Shown: positions 45,792 through 54,527, counted from the stretch's first letter. The stretch is DNA of 64,000 bases from Janthinobacterium sp. LM6 (GCF_002002885.1 NZ_CP019510.1:5766001-5830000), one strand, 5' to 3'. Notes: generated from the sequence alone by a model not told the origin. A program made the numbers and translations.

Positions 45792-46871
45792 TCATGATTT
45801 TTGTACTGCCTTGCGCTGCTTTACCGCTGTTTTCCGGGTGGCCTGCACGCCATGCTCGCCGCCGTACAGATAGGCGGCGATGACTTCGCTCAGGCGGGCC
45901 GCTTTGTCAACATTCTTCTTGTTCGACACCATCAGCGCCACGGCCAGCGCCTCGATCATGGCCAGCGCCGTACTGGCGCTGCTGGGCAGGACGGGATGCG
46001 TGCTTTGCGCATACAGCGCGTGATCGGCCAGTTCGGCAAGAGGCGACGCGGGCGCGTCGGTGAGCGCCACGATGCAGGCGCCGCGGTCGCGCGCGAAGCT
46101 GGCCAGGCCGATGCAGTCGAGCGTGTAACGGGGGAACGAGATCACCACCAGCACGTCCTGCGCCGTCAGGTTGACCAGGTGGCCAGCCGCCACTTCCGAA
46201 CCGCCGATGCCCACCACTTCCACCACGTGCGGGCAAAACGGCTGCAGATGCTGCACCAGCATGCCGGCCAGGTTGGCCGACAGGCCAAAGCCCATCACAT
46301 ACACCACTTTGGCGCGCGTCAGGCGGCGCACCACGGCCTGCATGGCGTGCGGCGACAGGGCACCGGACGTGGCGGCGATGTTCGCGGCCGCATATTCCAG
46401 GCTTTCCGTGACGGGCGAGGTGGCGCGCGCGCGCCGCTCTATCGTGCGGCGCAATTTGTCGACGGGCTGCAACAGCGATTGCAGGGTTTCGGCCATGGCG
46501 CCGCGCATGGCCGAATAATTCTTCTGGCCGATGTCGCGCGCGAAGCGGCTGATGGTGGCCGTCGACACCTGGCAGCTGTCGGCCAATTCCTCGATGCCCA
46601 GCGCAATGACGCGCATCTGGTTGCGCAGCAGGTAATCGGCGATCTGCCGCTGCGACGCCGAGCCGCTCGCCAGCACGTGCATCAGCGCCTGCCCCAGCGG
46701 CGATTGCGCGAACGCGGCATCGGGCGACGCCAGCGTGGTGGCAAGTGGCGTGGGGGCGCTGCTTCTGGCAGGACTGGCGGATGCTTTCATATCACTGGCG
46801 GCCTGTATTCTTGGACACTGCGGATCACTGGCGGAAGGCGAAATCGGGTCGCTGGAACTTACTGTACTCAT
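45792..46871 (-). CDS. MurR/RpiR family transcriptional regulator
   Basis: 359 residues from ATG 46871 (MSTVSSSDPISPS); an upstream in-frame ATG at 46892 is less likely. A Ser/Ala/Pro-rich N-terminal tail of about 60 residues precedes an HTH_6 domain (SQRQIADYLLRNQMRVIALG, VSTATISRFARDIG). A SIS domain follows (VVYVMGFGLSANLAGMLVQH, VLVVISFPRYTLDCIGLASF). SIS regulators usually bind sugar phosphates; here it lies between the receptor gene (35 bp downstream) and the divergent metallopeptidase, so it likely controls the locus, perhaps with a peptide-derived ligand. Confidence 0.9.
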   Translation of the reverse strand: MSTVSSSDPISPSASDPQCPRIQAASDMKASASPARSSAPTPLATTLASPDAAFAQSPLGQALMHVLASGSASQRQIADYLLRNQMRVIALGIEELADSCQVSTATISRFARDIGQKNYSAMRGAMAETLQSLLQPVDKLRRTIERRARATSPVTESLEYAAANIAATSGALSPHAMQAVVRRLTRAKVVYVMGFGLSANLAGMLVQHLQPFCPHVVEVVGIGGSEVAAGHLVNLTAQDVLVVISFPRYTLDCIGLASFARDRGACIVALTDAPASPLAELADHALYAQSTHPVLPSSASTALAMIEALAVALMVSNKKNVDKAARLSEVIAAYLYGGEHGVQATRKTAVKQRKAVQKS

Positions 46872-46886
46872 ATCAAAAAGAAAACT

Positions 46887-46946
46887 CAACAAATATTTGT
46901 AAAAGGATTTTCATTGATTTACTTCGTGAAAATATTGCTACATAAT
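46887..46946 (+). promoter_or_regulatory. Divergent control region with a palindromic candidate RpiR operator
   Basis: The perfect palindrome ACAAATATTTGT (46889-46900) lies inside CAACAAATATTTGT. The 10-mer CAACAAATAT also occurs in the cyanophycinase upstream region on the minus strand (42877-42868). Downstream, TTTACT (46918-46923), a 17-bp spacer and CATAAT (46941-46946) make a promoter for the metallopeptidase gene. A CGCCCC-GTTTT-GGGGCG hairpin (46967-46983) sits 8 bp before ATG 46992, which has no Shine-Dalgarno sequence. Confidence 0.5.
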
Positions 46947-46991
46947 CGACCGGAATCCATCAACCGCGCCCCGTTTTGGGGCGAATTCATC

Positions 46992-48128
46992 ATGCAAGTA
47001 CAACAGCATCCCATCTCCACCGCGCACGCCAGCGTAGCGTGCCAATTGAGCAGCTTCCACTTCGGCAGTGCAGCCGCCGCTAGCCGCAGCGGCAAGAAGG
47101 TGTACATCCAGGCGGCGCTGCATGCGGATGAAGTGCCGGGCATGCTGGTGTCGCAATTCCTGCGCCGCGAACTGCTGGCGCTGGAGGCAGCCGGCAAGGT
47201 GCATGGCGAAATCATCCTGGTGCCGGCCGCCAATCCGATCGGCCTGGCGCAAGCCATCCATGGCGCGCCGTTCGGCCGCTTCGACCTGACCACCGGCATC
47301 AACTTCAACCGCGCCTACCGCCATGTGGCCGATGAACTGAAAACCACGCTCGACGGCCAACTGGGACAGGATGCGCAAGCCAACGTGGCGCTGATACGCG
47401 AGCATGCGCGCGCCGCCGTCGCCGCCTGGCGGCCGGGCACGGATGCGGAATCGCTGAAGAAAACCCTGCTGGGCATGGCCATCGACGCCGACATCGTGCT
47501 CGACCTGCATTGCGATAACGAAGCGGCCCTGCACATTTACACGGGCACGCCGCTGGCGGCGCAGATCGCGCCCCTGTCCGCGTTGCTGGGCGCGCGCGCC
47601 GTGCTGCTGGAACTGGCGGCCGGCGAAGAACCGTTCGACGAAGCCTGCAGCCGATTGTGGTGGGATCTCGACGCGCACTTCCAGGGCCGCTATCCGATTC
47701 CCGCCGCCTGCCTGTCGACCACCGTCGAACTGCGCGGCGAAGTGGAGGTGAGCTACGCCCTGGCCGAACGCGACGCCGCCGCCCTGCTGCGCTTTCTCGC
47801 CATCGAGGGCGTGCTGGACATCCCCGGCGCCGGCGACGACCTGCCCGCGCCGCAATGCCAGCCGACGCCGCTGGCCGGCGTGGAACCGATCCTCGCGCCG
47901 CATCACGGCGTGCTGGTCTACCTGCGCGAAATGGGCGAGGTGCTGGCCGCCGGCGACGCGGTGGCCGACCTGATCGACCCTGTCAGCGGCGAGACGACGA
48001 CCTTGCGCTGCACCGTCGCCGGCGTCTTCTTTGCGCGCAGCGCGCACCGCCACGTCCTGCGCGGCATGAACGTCGGCAAGGTCGCAGGCGCTGTCGCTTT
48101 CCGCGGCGGCAGCCTGCTGAGCCAATAA
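46992..48128 (+). CDS. AstE/aspartoacylase-family zinc metallopeptidase, candidate cyanophycin-dipeptide hydrolase
   Basis: 378 residues. An M14-like zinc hydrolase of the succinylglutamate desuccinylase/aspartoacylase group: zinc ligands in ALHADEVPGMLVSQFLRREL (H-x2-E) and DIVLDLHCDNE (H), catalytic Glu in TVELRGE, and a C-terminal beta barrel with HHGVLVYLREMGEVLAAGD. Family members remove acyl or amino groups from Asp/Glu/Arg derivatives. Given its neighbours, beta-Asp-Arg is a plausible substrate, as for the CphZ enzymes I recall from cyanophycin operons. The next gene starts at the base after its stop. Confidence 0.82.
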   Translation: MQVQQHPISTAHASVACQLSSFHFGSAAAASRSGKKVYIQAALHADEVPGMLVSQFLRRELLALEAAGKVHGEIILVPAANPIGLAQAIHGAPFGRFDLTTGINFNRAYRHVADELKTTLDGQLGQDAQANVALIREHARAAVAAWRPGTDAESLKKTLLGMAIDADIVLDLHCDNEAALHIYTGTPLAAQIAPLSALLGARAVLLELAAGEEPFDEACSRLWWDLDAHFQGRYPIPAACLSTTVELRGEVEVSYALAERDAAALLRFLAIEGVLDIPGAGDDLPAPQCQPTPLAGVEPILAPHHGVLVYLREMGEVLAAGDAVADLIDPVSGETTTLRCTVAGVFFARSAHRHVLRGMNVGKVAGAVAFRGGSLLSQ

Positions 48129-49535
48129 ATGTCACAAAAAAGCGCCATGAGAAAATTCAAGCTCCCCAATACCTTCGTCCTGCTGTGCGGCATCCTGGCC
48201 ATGATCGCTCTGGCGACGTGGCTGGTGCCGGGCGGGAAATTCGACACGCAACTGGTGAACGGCAAGCAGCTGATCATCCCCGGCACGTTTCACTACGTGG
48301 ACAACAAGCCACAGGGACTCGCCGCCCTGATGATGGCGCCCATCAAGGGCTTCGTCGACGCCAGCCTGATCATCGGCTTCGTGCTGATCGTCGGCGGCGC
48401 CTTCGCCGTGCTGCAAAAGACGGAAGCCTTCGACTCCCTGATCAAGGCCATCGCCAAGGCGCACACCAGTTCGCGCTTCGTGCGCGCCGCCATCATCCCC
48501 GTCTTCTTCACCATGTTCTCGCTCGGCGGCGCCACTTTCGGCATGAACGAGGAAGCCATTCCCTTCATCCTGATCTTCGTGCCGCTGGCGCTGGCCCTGG
48601 GCTATGACACCATCACGGGCGTGTCGATTCCCTTCATCGGCTCGCAGGTGGGCTTTTCCGCCGCCTTTTTAAATCCGTTCAACGTCGGCATCGCGCAGGG
48701 CATCGCCGGCGTGCCGATCTTTTCCGGTATCGGCTATCGCCTGATCGTGTGGGCCATCGCCACGGCCGTCAGCATCGTGTTTTTGATGTGGTACGCGGCC
48801 CGCATCAAGCGCCATCCGGAAAAAAGCCCCACCTACTTGCTCGACATCGAAAAGCGCGGCGAGCACTCGATGGACCTCGACAGCTTTGCCGGCATGACGC
48901 GCACGCACCGCGCCGTGCTGTGGATTTTCATGGCGACCTTGCTGACGATGGTCGTCGGCGTCGTCAAATACGACTGGTTCATCGATGAAATTGCCGCCCT
49001 GTTTCTGGTGATGGCCATCGTCGTCGGCCTGGTCGGCCGGCTCGACATGGACAGCCTGGTGGCGTCTTTCGTGCAGGGCGCGCGTGACATGGTCAGCGTG
49101 GCGCTGGTCATCGCGCTGGCGCGCGGCACCATGATCCTGGCGCGCGACGCGCAGATCATCGACACCATATTGCATGCATTGACGCCCCTGGTGGCCTCGT
49201 CGAGTCCCGTCTTCGCCGCGCAAAAGATGTTCTTCATGCAGTCGGTGATCAACTTCTTCATCCATTCCGGCAGCGGCCAGGCGGCTCTCACCATGCCCAT
49301 CATGGCGCCGCTGGCCGACCTGGTAGGCGTGACGCGCCAGACGGCCATCCTGGCCTTCCAGTTCGGCGAATTCACCACGCCGATGATTCCCACGTCCGGC
49401 ATCACCGTCGGCGTGCTGGCGCTGGCGCGCGTGCCCTGGATTACGTGGGCCAAGTGGATGATCCCGCTGCAGCTGATTTACCTGGCGCTGGCGCTCCTGC
49501 TCTTGATTCCGCCCTGCCTGATGCACTGGCAATAA
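48129..49535 (+). CDS. YfcC family membrane transporter
   Basis: 468 residues with 11-12 predicted helices. N-terminal FKLPNTFVLLCGILAMIALA, the conserved TWLVPGGKFDT, FTMFSLGGATFGMNEEAIPF and FIHSGSGQAALTMPIMAPLA are YfcC/DcuC-type signatures. It is probably a secondary transporter of amino acids or small peptides in the inner membrane. It is cotranscribed with the metallopeptidase (TAAATG junction, no gap) and could import the dipeptides or export/exchange the amino acids produced. Confidence 0.88.
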   Translation: MSQKSAMRKFKLPNTFVLLCGILAMIALATWLVPGGKFDTQLVNGKQLIIPGTFHYVDNKPQGLAALMMAPIKGFVDASLIIGFVLIVGGAFAVLQKTEAFDSLIKAIAKAHTSSRFVRAAIIPVFFTMFSLGGATFGMNEEAIPFILIFVPLALALGYDTITGVSIPFIGSQVGFSAAFLNPFNVGIAQGIAGVPIFSGIGYRLIVWAIATAVSIVFLMWYAARIKRHPEKSPTYLLDIEKRGEHSMDLDSFAGMTRTHRAVLWIFMATLLTMVVGVVKYDWFIDEIAALFLVMAIVVGLVGRLDMDSLVASFVQGARDMVSVALVIALARGTMILARDAQIIDTILHALTPLVASSSPVFAAQKMFFMQSVINFFIHSGSGQAALTMPIMAPLADLVGVTRQTAILAFQFGEFTTPMIPTSGITVGVLALARVPWITWAKWMIPLQLIYLALALLLLIPPCLMHWQ

Positions 49536-49567
49536 CCACGGCCACGCGCCGTCGCCGTGGCGTTATT
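49531..49567. terminator. Bidirectional hairpin between convergent genes
   Basis: AATAAC-ACGGC ... GCCGT-GTTATT spans 49531-49567 and includes the stop codons of both the YfcC gene and the convergent hydrolase gene. The A/T-rich stem ends can act as a T tract on both strands. Confidence 0.65.
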
Positions 49568-50828
49568 TGCGGTACGCCTGTCCGTAGGCACCATGGATGC
49601 CGCCCTTCGCCCAGTCGGCCATCAGGTCGTAAAACCCGGGCGTGATGACGGTAGGCTTGCGCGTTCCATCGGGCGCCTGAACATAGCTGCGCATACCGTG
49701 ATCGGCCTGCGGGAAAAGGTAGACAGAAATAGCCTGGCCCTGGCCGCGCAACGCCGTCAGGCGCTCGACGGTAACGGCCGGCGGCGCCTGGCGGTCATCC
49801 TCTGCCAAGGCCCACAGCTGCGGCACCGTGACTTGCCGCGCGACCTGCACGGGATCGAGCGACCAGTCGATATCGAGCTTGTCGAACCGCGGTATGCCAT
49901 TCTTGCGCAGCTCATCGGCCGGCATGCCCAGCAACACGCCCGTGTAGCCGCCCTTGATGAGGGCAAACCACGGTTCCTTGCCAAACTGCTGCTGGAATGC
50001 CGACAGGTCGTCCAAGCCATCCTTGTAGCCGGACTTGACGATTCTGGCCGTGATATCCGTCACCGTCCTGGCCTTGGCGATGACGTCGCCGCCATAGCCC
50101 TTGCCCTGCAGTTCCCTGGCAACCTGCGCCGCATCCTGCTCCGTGATATCGGTCACCAGGCCATAGCCGATGCCGAGAAAGTGCGCCTTGGCGCGCGCCT
50201 GCGCCAGTGGGGCGATCCAGCCGCCCTGGCTCACGCCCATCAGGCCGAAGCGGCCGTAACGTCCTTGCGCCAGCCGTTTTGCTTCGCGCGACGCGGCCAC
50301 CAGGTCATCGGCCAGGCGCGGAAAATTCTGCGTATATTCGCCTTCGGACAGCCCGGTACCGCGCTTGTCATACACGAAAACGGACACGCCCCGTCCCACC
50401 ATCTGATAAGGGTCGCGCGCGCGGTCGATCCAGCCGCTGCTTTCGGAACCATGGGCATACACGACCAGTGGCGTGTCCTTGCCGGCGCCCGGCGCTTCCA
50501 TCAGACGGCCTGCCAGCATGACGCCATGCGATTCAAAGCGCGTATCTGCTTCGGCCAAAGCCACTTTCGGCCAGCGTTCCTTGCCGTTGACAAGCACGGC
50601 GTCCTTTCCGCACGCGAGCAACGCGCCGGCATCCTGCGTGTTGCCAACGGTCCCGTCGCTGAAGGTATAGCCATAGCCTTTCGCCCCCTTGGTGAGGGCG
50701 ACAAAGCCCGTCTGGTCCAGGCGAAAAATACCCGTCTCGCAAGGTGCCGGGCTGAATGCCTCCGGCATGGGCGCAGCAGTCGCCGAGAACGATATGGCAA
50801 GCAGAGGCCAGAAAAAATTTGAGGTCAT
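49563..50828 (-). CDS. Secreted alpha/beta hydrolase (S9/serine-aminopeptidase-like)
   Basis: 421 residues. Signal peptide MTSNFFWPLLAISFSATAAP. N-terminal beta region of about 110 residues (GIFRLDQTGFVALTKGAKGY), then the hydrolase fold: TPLVVYAHGSESSGWIDRAR (oxyanion strand), VYDKRGTGLSEGEY, nucleophile elbow FGLMGVSQGGWIAPLA (Ser), and a late FPQADHGMR (His). The catalytic Ser and His are plain; the Asp is probably in LWALAEDDRQAP. Substrate unknown. It lies 43 bp downstream of the 65-residue peptide gene on the same strand, so they may share a transcript. Confidence 0.82.
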   Translation of the reverse strand: MTSNFFWPLLAISFSATAAPMPEAFSPAPCETGIFRLDQTGFVALTKGAKGYGYTFSDGTVGNTQDAGALLACGKDAVLVNGKERWPKVALAEADTRFESHGVMLAGRLMEAPGAGKDTPLVVYAHGSESSGWIDRARDPYQMVGRGVSVFVYDKRGTGLSEGEYTQNFPRLADDLVAASREAKRLAQGRYGRFGLMGVSQGGWIAPLAQARAKAHFLGIGYGLVTDITEQDAAQVARELQGKGYGGDVIAKARTVTDITARIVKSGYKDGLDDLSAFQQQFGKEPWFALIKGGYTGVLLGMPADELRKNGIPRFDKLDIDWSLDPVQVARQVTVPQLWALAEDDRQAPPAVTVERLTALRGQGQAISVYLFPQADHGMRSYVQAPDGTRKPTVITPGFYDLMADWAKGGIHGAYGQAYRK

Positions 50829-50871
50829 GGGATCAGGGTCCGATATCCAGTCTGTCGTGTTGCCTTCATCC

Positions 50872-51069
50872 TTACAGAGCGGCTTTTTCTTCCGCGCTCA
50901 GGCGCTTGGCGCTGACATGCACGGTGTGCATGGTGGCTTGATCGGCGCTGGCGATCATGGATGCCGGCGCGGCGCGGAACTTCGGCACGGCGGCGGTGGC
51001 CAGGCTGGTAGCAGCGGCGATGGCGATGACGGCAACGAAGATGGCTTCCATGTTTTTAGCGATGTTCAT
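50872..51069 (-). CDS. 65-residue secreted or membrane peptide, copy 1
   Basis: MNIAKNMEAIFVAVIAIAAA begins a single hydrophobic segment, followed by VPKFRAAPASM and a hydrophilic C-terminus with SAKRLSAEEKAAL. It could be cut at ATA-AVP and secreted or stay as a one-helix membrane peptide. A second copy at 54752-54949 is identical at 58 of 65 positions. Ribosome site CAAAGGAACC. The upstream control element is duplicated with it. I recall similar short proteins in Oxalobacteraceae; function unknown. Confidence 0.75.
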   Translation of the reverse strand: MNIAKNMEAIFVAVIAIAAATSLATAAVPKFRAAPASMIASADQATMHTVHVSAKRLSAEEKAAL

Positions 51070-51109
51070 GACGGTTCCTTTGGGTGGCGGGTTGTCTGCT
51101 GCGATGATG

Positions 51110-51177
51110 GAACTGTAGGCGCATCGGCCGGCCATCTCCAGCGGCTTGCGACCAACCGCCCAAAAGAAGGGACAGAA
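51110..51177 (-). promoter_or_regulatory. Bipartite control element of the 65-residue peptide, copy 1
   Basis: On the minus strand: TTCTGTCCC (51177-51169), 13 bp, TTGGTCGCAA (51155-51146), 28 bp, TACAGTTC (51117-51110, likely -10). The same three blocks with the same two spacings occur before copy 2. The two left blocks form an imperfect direct repeat 22 bp apart, the geometry of LytTR-type activator sites. No -35 is present. Confidence 0.6.
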
Positions 51178-51265
51178 TGCCAACCGGCCCGATGAAAGGC
51201 AGGAAGGCTGGCTGGACGCCGTTCCCTGCGGCGGACAAGCCGCCGCCTGCATTGCTTGCAAGGGT

Positions 51266-51295
51266 GCTACAAATGTGGCATGCTACATTTGTAGC
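51266..51295 (+). promoter_or_regulatory. BlaI/MecI-type operator over an extended -10 promoter
   Basis: Inverted repeat GCTACAAATGT-N8-ACATTTGTAGC. It contains TACATTTGTA (51284-51293), an exact TACA-N2-TGTA BlaI/CopY half-operator, and TACAAATGTG (51268-51277), one mismatch, with centres 16 bp apart. TGC-TACATT (51281-51289) is an extended -10, so repressor would block it. It lies 23 bp before ATG 51319. Confidence 0.8.
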
Positions 51296-51318
51296 CAACT
51301 CAATCACCAAGGAAAACG

Positions 51319-52567
51319 ATGCTCTCATTCGCATGGAAGTGGCCTGCTGTCTGCCGCCGTCCTGACAACGCCGGCCGTCGCCGCCGATTTTGACGGCATG
51401 GTCAGCGTCGGCGGGCATCCGCTGCACGTGGCGCAGGCTGGCACCGGACCATATACCGTCGTCTTCGAGGCGGGCTTCGCCAGCGACCTGTCGGTATGGC
51501 GCAAGGTGGCGCCGGAGGTGGCGAAGAAGGCGGCGGTGCTGCTCTACTCGCGCGCCGGCTACGGCGAGTCGCCGGCGCGCCCGCAGCCGCTCAGCATGGA
51601 GCAAAGCGTCGCCGAGTTGGCCGACGTGCTGCGCCTGCGCAAGGTGGAGGGACCGCTGATCCTGGTGGGTCATTCCTATGGCGGCTTCCTGATCCGCTAT
51701 TTCGCGGCCACGCATCCGCAGCGTATCGCGGGCCTGGTCTTTGTCGACCCTGCGGATGAAGGACTGGAGGCCGCTCTCAAGCGCATCGATCCGGCGCGCG
51801 TGCAGCAGGACCAGCGCATGCTCGCTGCCAGCATCCCGGCCAAGTGGCAGGGCGAGCTGCAGACGGTCCAGGCCATCCTCGATGCGGGCAAGCTGCCGGC
51901 GATGCCGGCACTGCCCGACGTGCCGGCGGTGCTCCTTACATCCGTGCAGGCGCGTGCCGGTTCGGACTTTTTCCAGGAGACGCCGGCCATCGTCAAGATC
52001 AAGCGCGAGCGGCACGCCGCCTTCCTCAGCCAGTTTTCCAGCGGCGCGCACGTCTTCACGCCGAACAGTGGCCATGGCATCCAGATGCAGGAGCCGGAGC
52101 TGGTCGTTGCCGCCATCGGCCAGGTCATGACCCTGGCCACGCAGGGCGCCGCACGCGTGGCCAGGGCGCAGGCCAGACAAAAACTGATGGGGGAACTGGA
52201 GCACAGCGCCGCCTTGCTGGGCGAGCAGCAGAACGACGCGGCCGCAAGCCGCATCGCGCTCGCGCTGCGGGACAGCGCCCTGAGCGAAGCGGAGATCAAT
52301 ACGCTGGGTTTCGACCTGCTGACCAGAGCGAAGCAGACGGCGCTGGCCACGCTGGTGCTGGCGTACAATAACCAGGCTCACGCGCAGTCCGACAATGCCG
52401 CGGACAGCTACGGCGAAGCCTTGCTGGCGGACGCCCGCCCTGCGGAAGCGCAGCGCGAGTTCACGCGGGCGCTTGCGCTGGGACAGGCCAACGGTGCACG
52501 CGAACAGGCAATGGCCGGCTACCGCCAGCATCTTTCACAAGCAGAGCAAGCATTGAAATCACCATGA
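51319..52567 (+). CDS. Secreted alpha/beta hydrolase with apparent frameshift in the signal peptide
   Basis: The fold is open from at least 51398 (MVSVGGHPLHVAQAG) to 52567: VVFEAGFASDLSVWRKVAPE, SRAGYGESPA, nucleophile LVGHSYGGFLIRYFAA, NSGHGIQMQEP (His), then a helical TPR-like tail of about 130 residues. The best start, ATG 51319 with AAGGAAAACG, is one frame off: it reads MLSFAWKW and stops at 51393. Dropping one base after the AAG at 51337-51339 gives MLSFAWKGLLSAAVLTTPAV then AADFDG, a perfect signal peptide in frame with the hydrolase. Real frameshift or sequencing error cannot be decided here. Stop overlaps blaI (ATGA). Confidence 0.7.
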
Positions 52568-52980
52568 AAAAGAAACCCTTAGCCACTGTCCCCGCCGAGA
52601 TGTACGGACTGGAAGACCTGGCACCGCGCGAGCGCCAGGTCGTCGAATGCGTGTACCGGCTGCAGGAAGCCACCGCGTCGCAAATCCAGGAAGCACTGGG
52701 CCCGGACTTGAGCAATTCGGCGGTGCGCGCCATGCTGGCGCGCCTGGAAACGAAGGGCGTACTGCAGCATCGCGTCGATGGCCAGCGCTATTTGTACAGC
52801 GCCGTGGCGCCGCAGGCGCAGGTGCGCGAGTCGGCGCTGAAAAAACTGGTCGGCACCTTTTTCAACAACTCCAAGGCCAGCGCCGCGACGGCCTTGCTCG
52901 GCATGTCCGGCGAACTGAGTGCGAAGGAGCTCGATGATCTCGAAGCGATGATCGCGAAGGCACGCCAGGAAGGCCGCTGA
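52564..52980 (+). CDS. BlaI/MecI/CopY family repressor
   Basis: 138 residues. Winged helix: LAPRERQVVECVYRLQEATA, SQIQEALGPDLSNSAVRAML and LETKGVLQHRVDGQRYLYSA, the normal BlaI layout. A C-terminal dimerisation part follows (ESALKKLVGTFFNNS). It should bind the TACA-N2-TGTA operator found upstream of the hydrolase and be inactivated through the BlaR1-like protease encoded next. Its start overlaps the hydrolase stop by 4 bp and its stop overlaps the protease start by 1 bp. Confidence 0.92.
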   Translation: MKKKPLATVPAEMYGLEDLAPRERQVVECVYRLQEATASQIQEALGPDLSNSAVRAMLARLETKGVLQHRVDGQRYLYSAVAPQAQVRESALKKLVGTFFNNSKASAATALLGMSGELSAKELDDLEAMIAKARQEGR

Positions 52981-54527
52981 TGGCGGGAACCGACCTCGCG
53001 CAGCTGCTGTTGAAGCATAGCGTGACGGTCGTGCTGCTGCTCTGCATGCTGCGCCTGCTGCACCGCGCATCTGCCTCGCGCCGCGTGTTTGCCACGCGCT
53101 GCGGCCTGGTGGCGCTGCTGTTGATGCCCTTGTTCTGGCTATGGCTGCCGCAGCTGCCCATGCGCATGCCGCTGGCCCTGTCGGCCCTGCTCGATCCTCC
53201 TCTGCGCATTCCCGCCGGCGTGACGACGGCCGCACTGCCCGACATCGACGCAGCCGTAGCTGCCCCGGCACGTGCCGCATGGCTGGGCCGCTGGCTGCTG
53301 GCCGCGTATGCCGTCGGCGTGGCATGCCACCTGCTGCGCCTGGCGCTGAACCTGGTGCGCCTGCACCAGGCGAGCATCGCCGCACAGGTGCTCGAAGCGC
53401 CGGCATGGACAACGGCCCTGCAAAGGCTGCATCGGTCGCTGGGCCTGCGCCGCCCCGTGCGCCTGCTGGTCTCCGCTACGGCCGCATCGCCATACAGCTG
53501 GGGCTGGCGTCAACCCGTCATCGTGCTGGACCGGCACAGCACCGGCAACGCACAGGCCGATGCCGTGCTGGCCCACGAACTGGCGCATATCCGCACCCAT
53601 GACTGGCCCATGCTGCTGCTGGCGCGCGTGCTGCTTGCCCTGTACTGGTGGCACCCGCTGATGTATCCGCTGTTGCGCATGTTCGAACACGATACGGAAT
53701 GCGCTGCCGATGATGCGGTGCTGGCTGCCGGCGCCACGCCATCGCGTTATGCCCACACCCTGCTCACGGTGTCGCGCCAGGCCTTCGGCGCAGGAACGGC
53801 AGGCAAGCCGGCAGCGAGCATGGCCAATCGCATTGCCAGCCGCGGCGCCATGCTGGGCGCACGCATCGCGGCGCTGCTGGAAGCCCATCGCCCGCGCGGG
53901 CGCGTCACGCTGCGTCAATGGTGGAGCGGCATGCTGTCCACCGTGGCGCTGGTGTGCGTGATCGGCAGTATCACGCTGCAAGGGGAACGGGTGCTGTGGC
54001 CGGACAGCCTGCTGCCGGGTCCCGACAGCCGGCAGCAAGACCCGGTCGCCTTGCTGCAAGCGCTCGACAACCCGAATTTCACCCGGCTTGCCAGCGCGAT
54101 GCGCACCAGGGACTACACGCTGCGCCATGCGGCCGAGACGGAATCGTTCCGCCAGCGCGCCGCCATACCGGCGCTGCTGCTGGCCTTGCGCGACCCGCAG
54201 CCTGTCGTACGCCAGCTTGCCGTCTGGGCCTTCGGTGAAATGCGTTTTACGGAAACGGCACCCGCGGTGGCGGCGCTGCTGGCCGATCGCGACGCCGCGG
54301 TGCGCGCCGAGGCTGCCGCTGCGCTGGGCGACATGGGCGAGCGGCGCTGGCTGGCGCCGATGATCGCCATGCTGGGCGACAACGACGCTCTGGTGCGCCG
54401 CCGCGTGGCGCATGCGCTGGGCGACTTGCAAGCCGGCACCGCCATTCCCATGCTGCAAAGCTGCTTGAACGATCCCATTCCCGACGTGGCCAGCGAAGTG
54501 CGCTGGGCGCTGGACGAAATGCGCTAG
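52980..54527 (+). CDS. BlaR1-like M56 membrane metallopeptidase with HEAT repeats
   Basis: 515 residues. Four membrane helices (about 12-32, 38-58, 95-118, 320-338). An M56 zinc-protease loop has VLAHELAHIRTHDW (H199-E-x2-H) and the downstream EHDTECAADDAVLA. In place of the penicillin-binding sensor of BlaR1, the C-terminal 160 residues are HEAT-like repeats: IPALLLALRDPQPVVRQLAV, VAALLADRDAAVRAEAAAAL, IAMLGDNDALVRRRVAHALG. It probably cleaves or triggers the BlaI-type repressor when an unknown signal is felt by the HEAT domain. Confidence 0.88.
   Translation: MAGTDLAQLLLKHSVTVVLLLCMLRLLHRASASRRVFATRCGLVALLLMPLFWLWLPQLPMRMPLALSALLDPPLRIPAGVTTAALPDIDAAVAAPARAAWLGRWLLAAYAVGVACHLLRLALNLVRLHQASIAAQVLEAPAWTTALQRLHRSLGLRRPVRLLVSATAASPYSWGWRQPVIVLDRHSTGNAQADAVLAHELAHIRTHDWPMLLLARVLLALYWWHPLMYPLLRMFEHDTECAADDAVLAAGATPSRYAHTLLTVSRQAFGAGTAGKPAASMANRIASRGAMLGARIAALLEAHRPRGRVTLRQWWSGMLSTVALVCVIGSITLQGERVLWPDSLLPGPDSRQQDPVALLQALDNPNFTRLASAMRTRDYTLRHAAETESFRQRAAIPALLLALRDPQPVVRQLAVWAFGEMRFTETAPAVAALLADRDAAVRAEAAAALGDMGERRWLAPMIAMLGDNDALVRRRVAHALGDLQAGTAIPMLQSCLNDPIPDVASEVRWALDEMR

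Noticed and set aside
51146-51397. Hydrolase start at ATG 51146
   Set aside because: It would read through the copy-1 peptide promoter element and the BlaI operator; the region is clearly regulatory.
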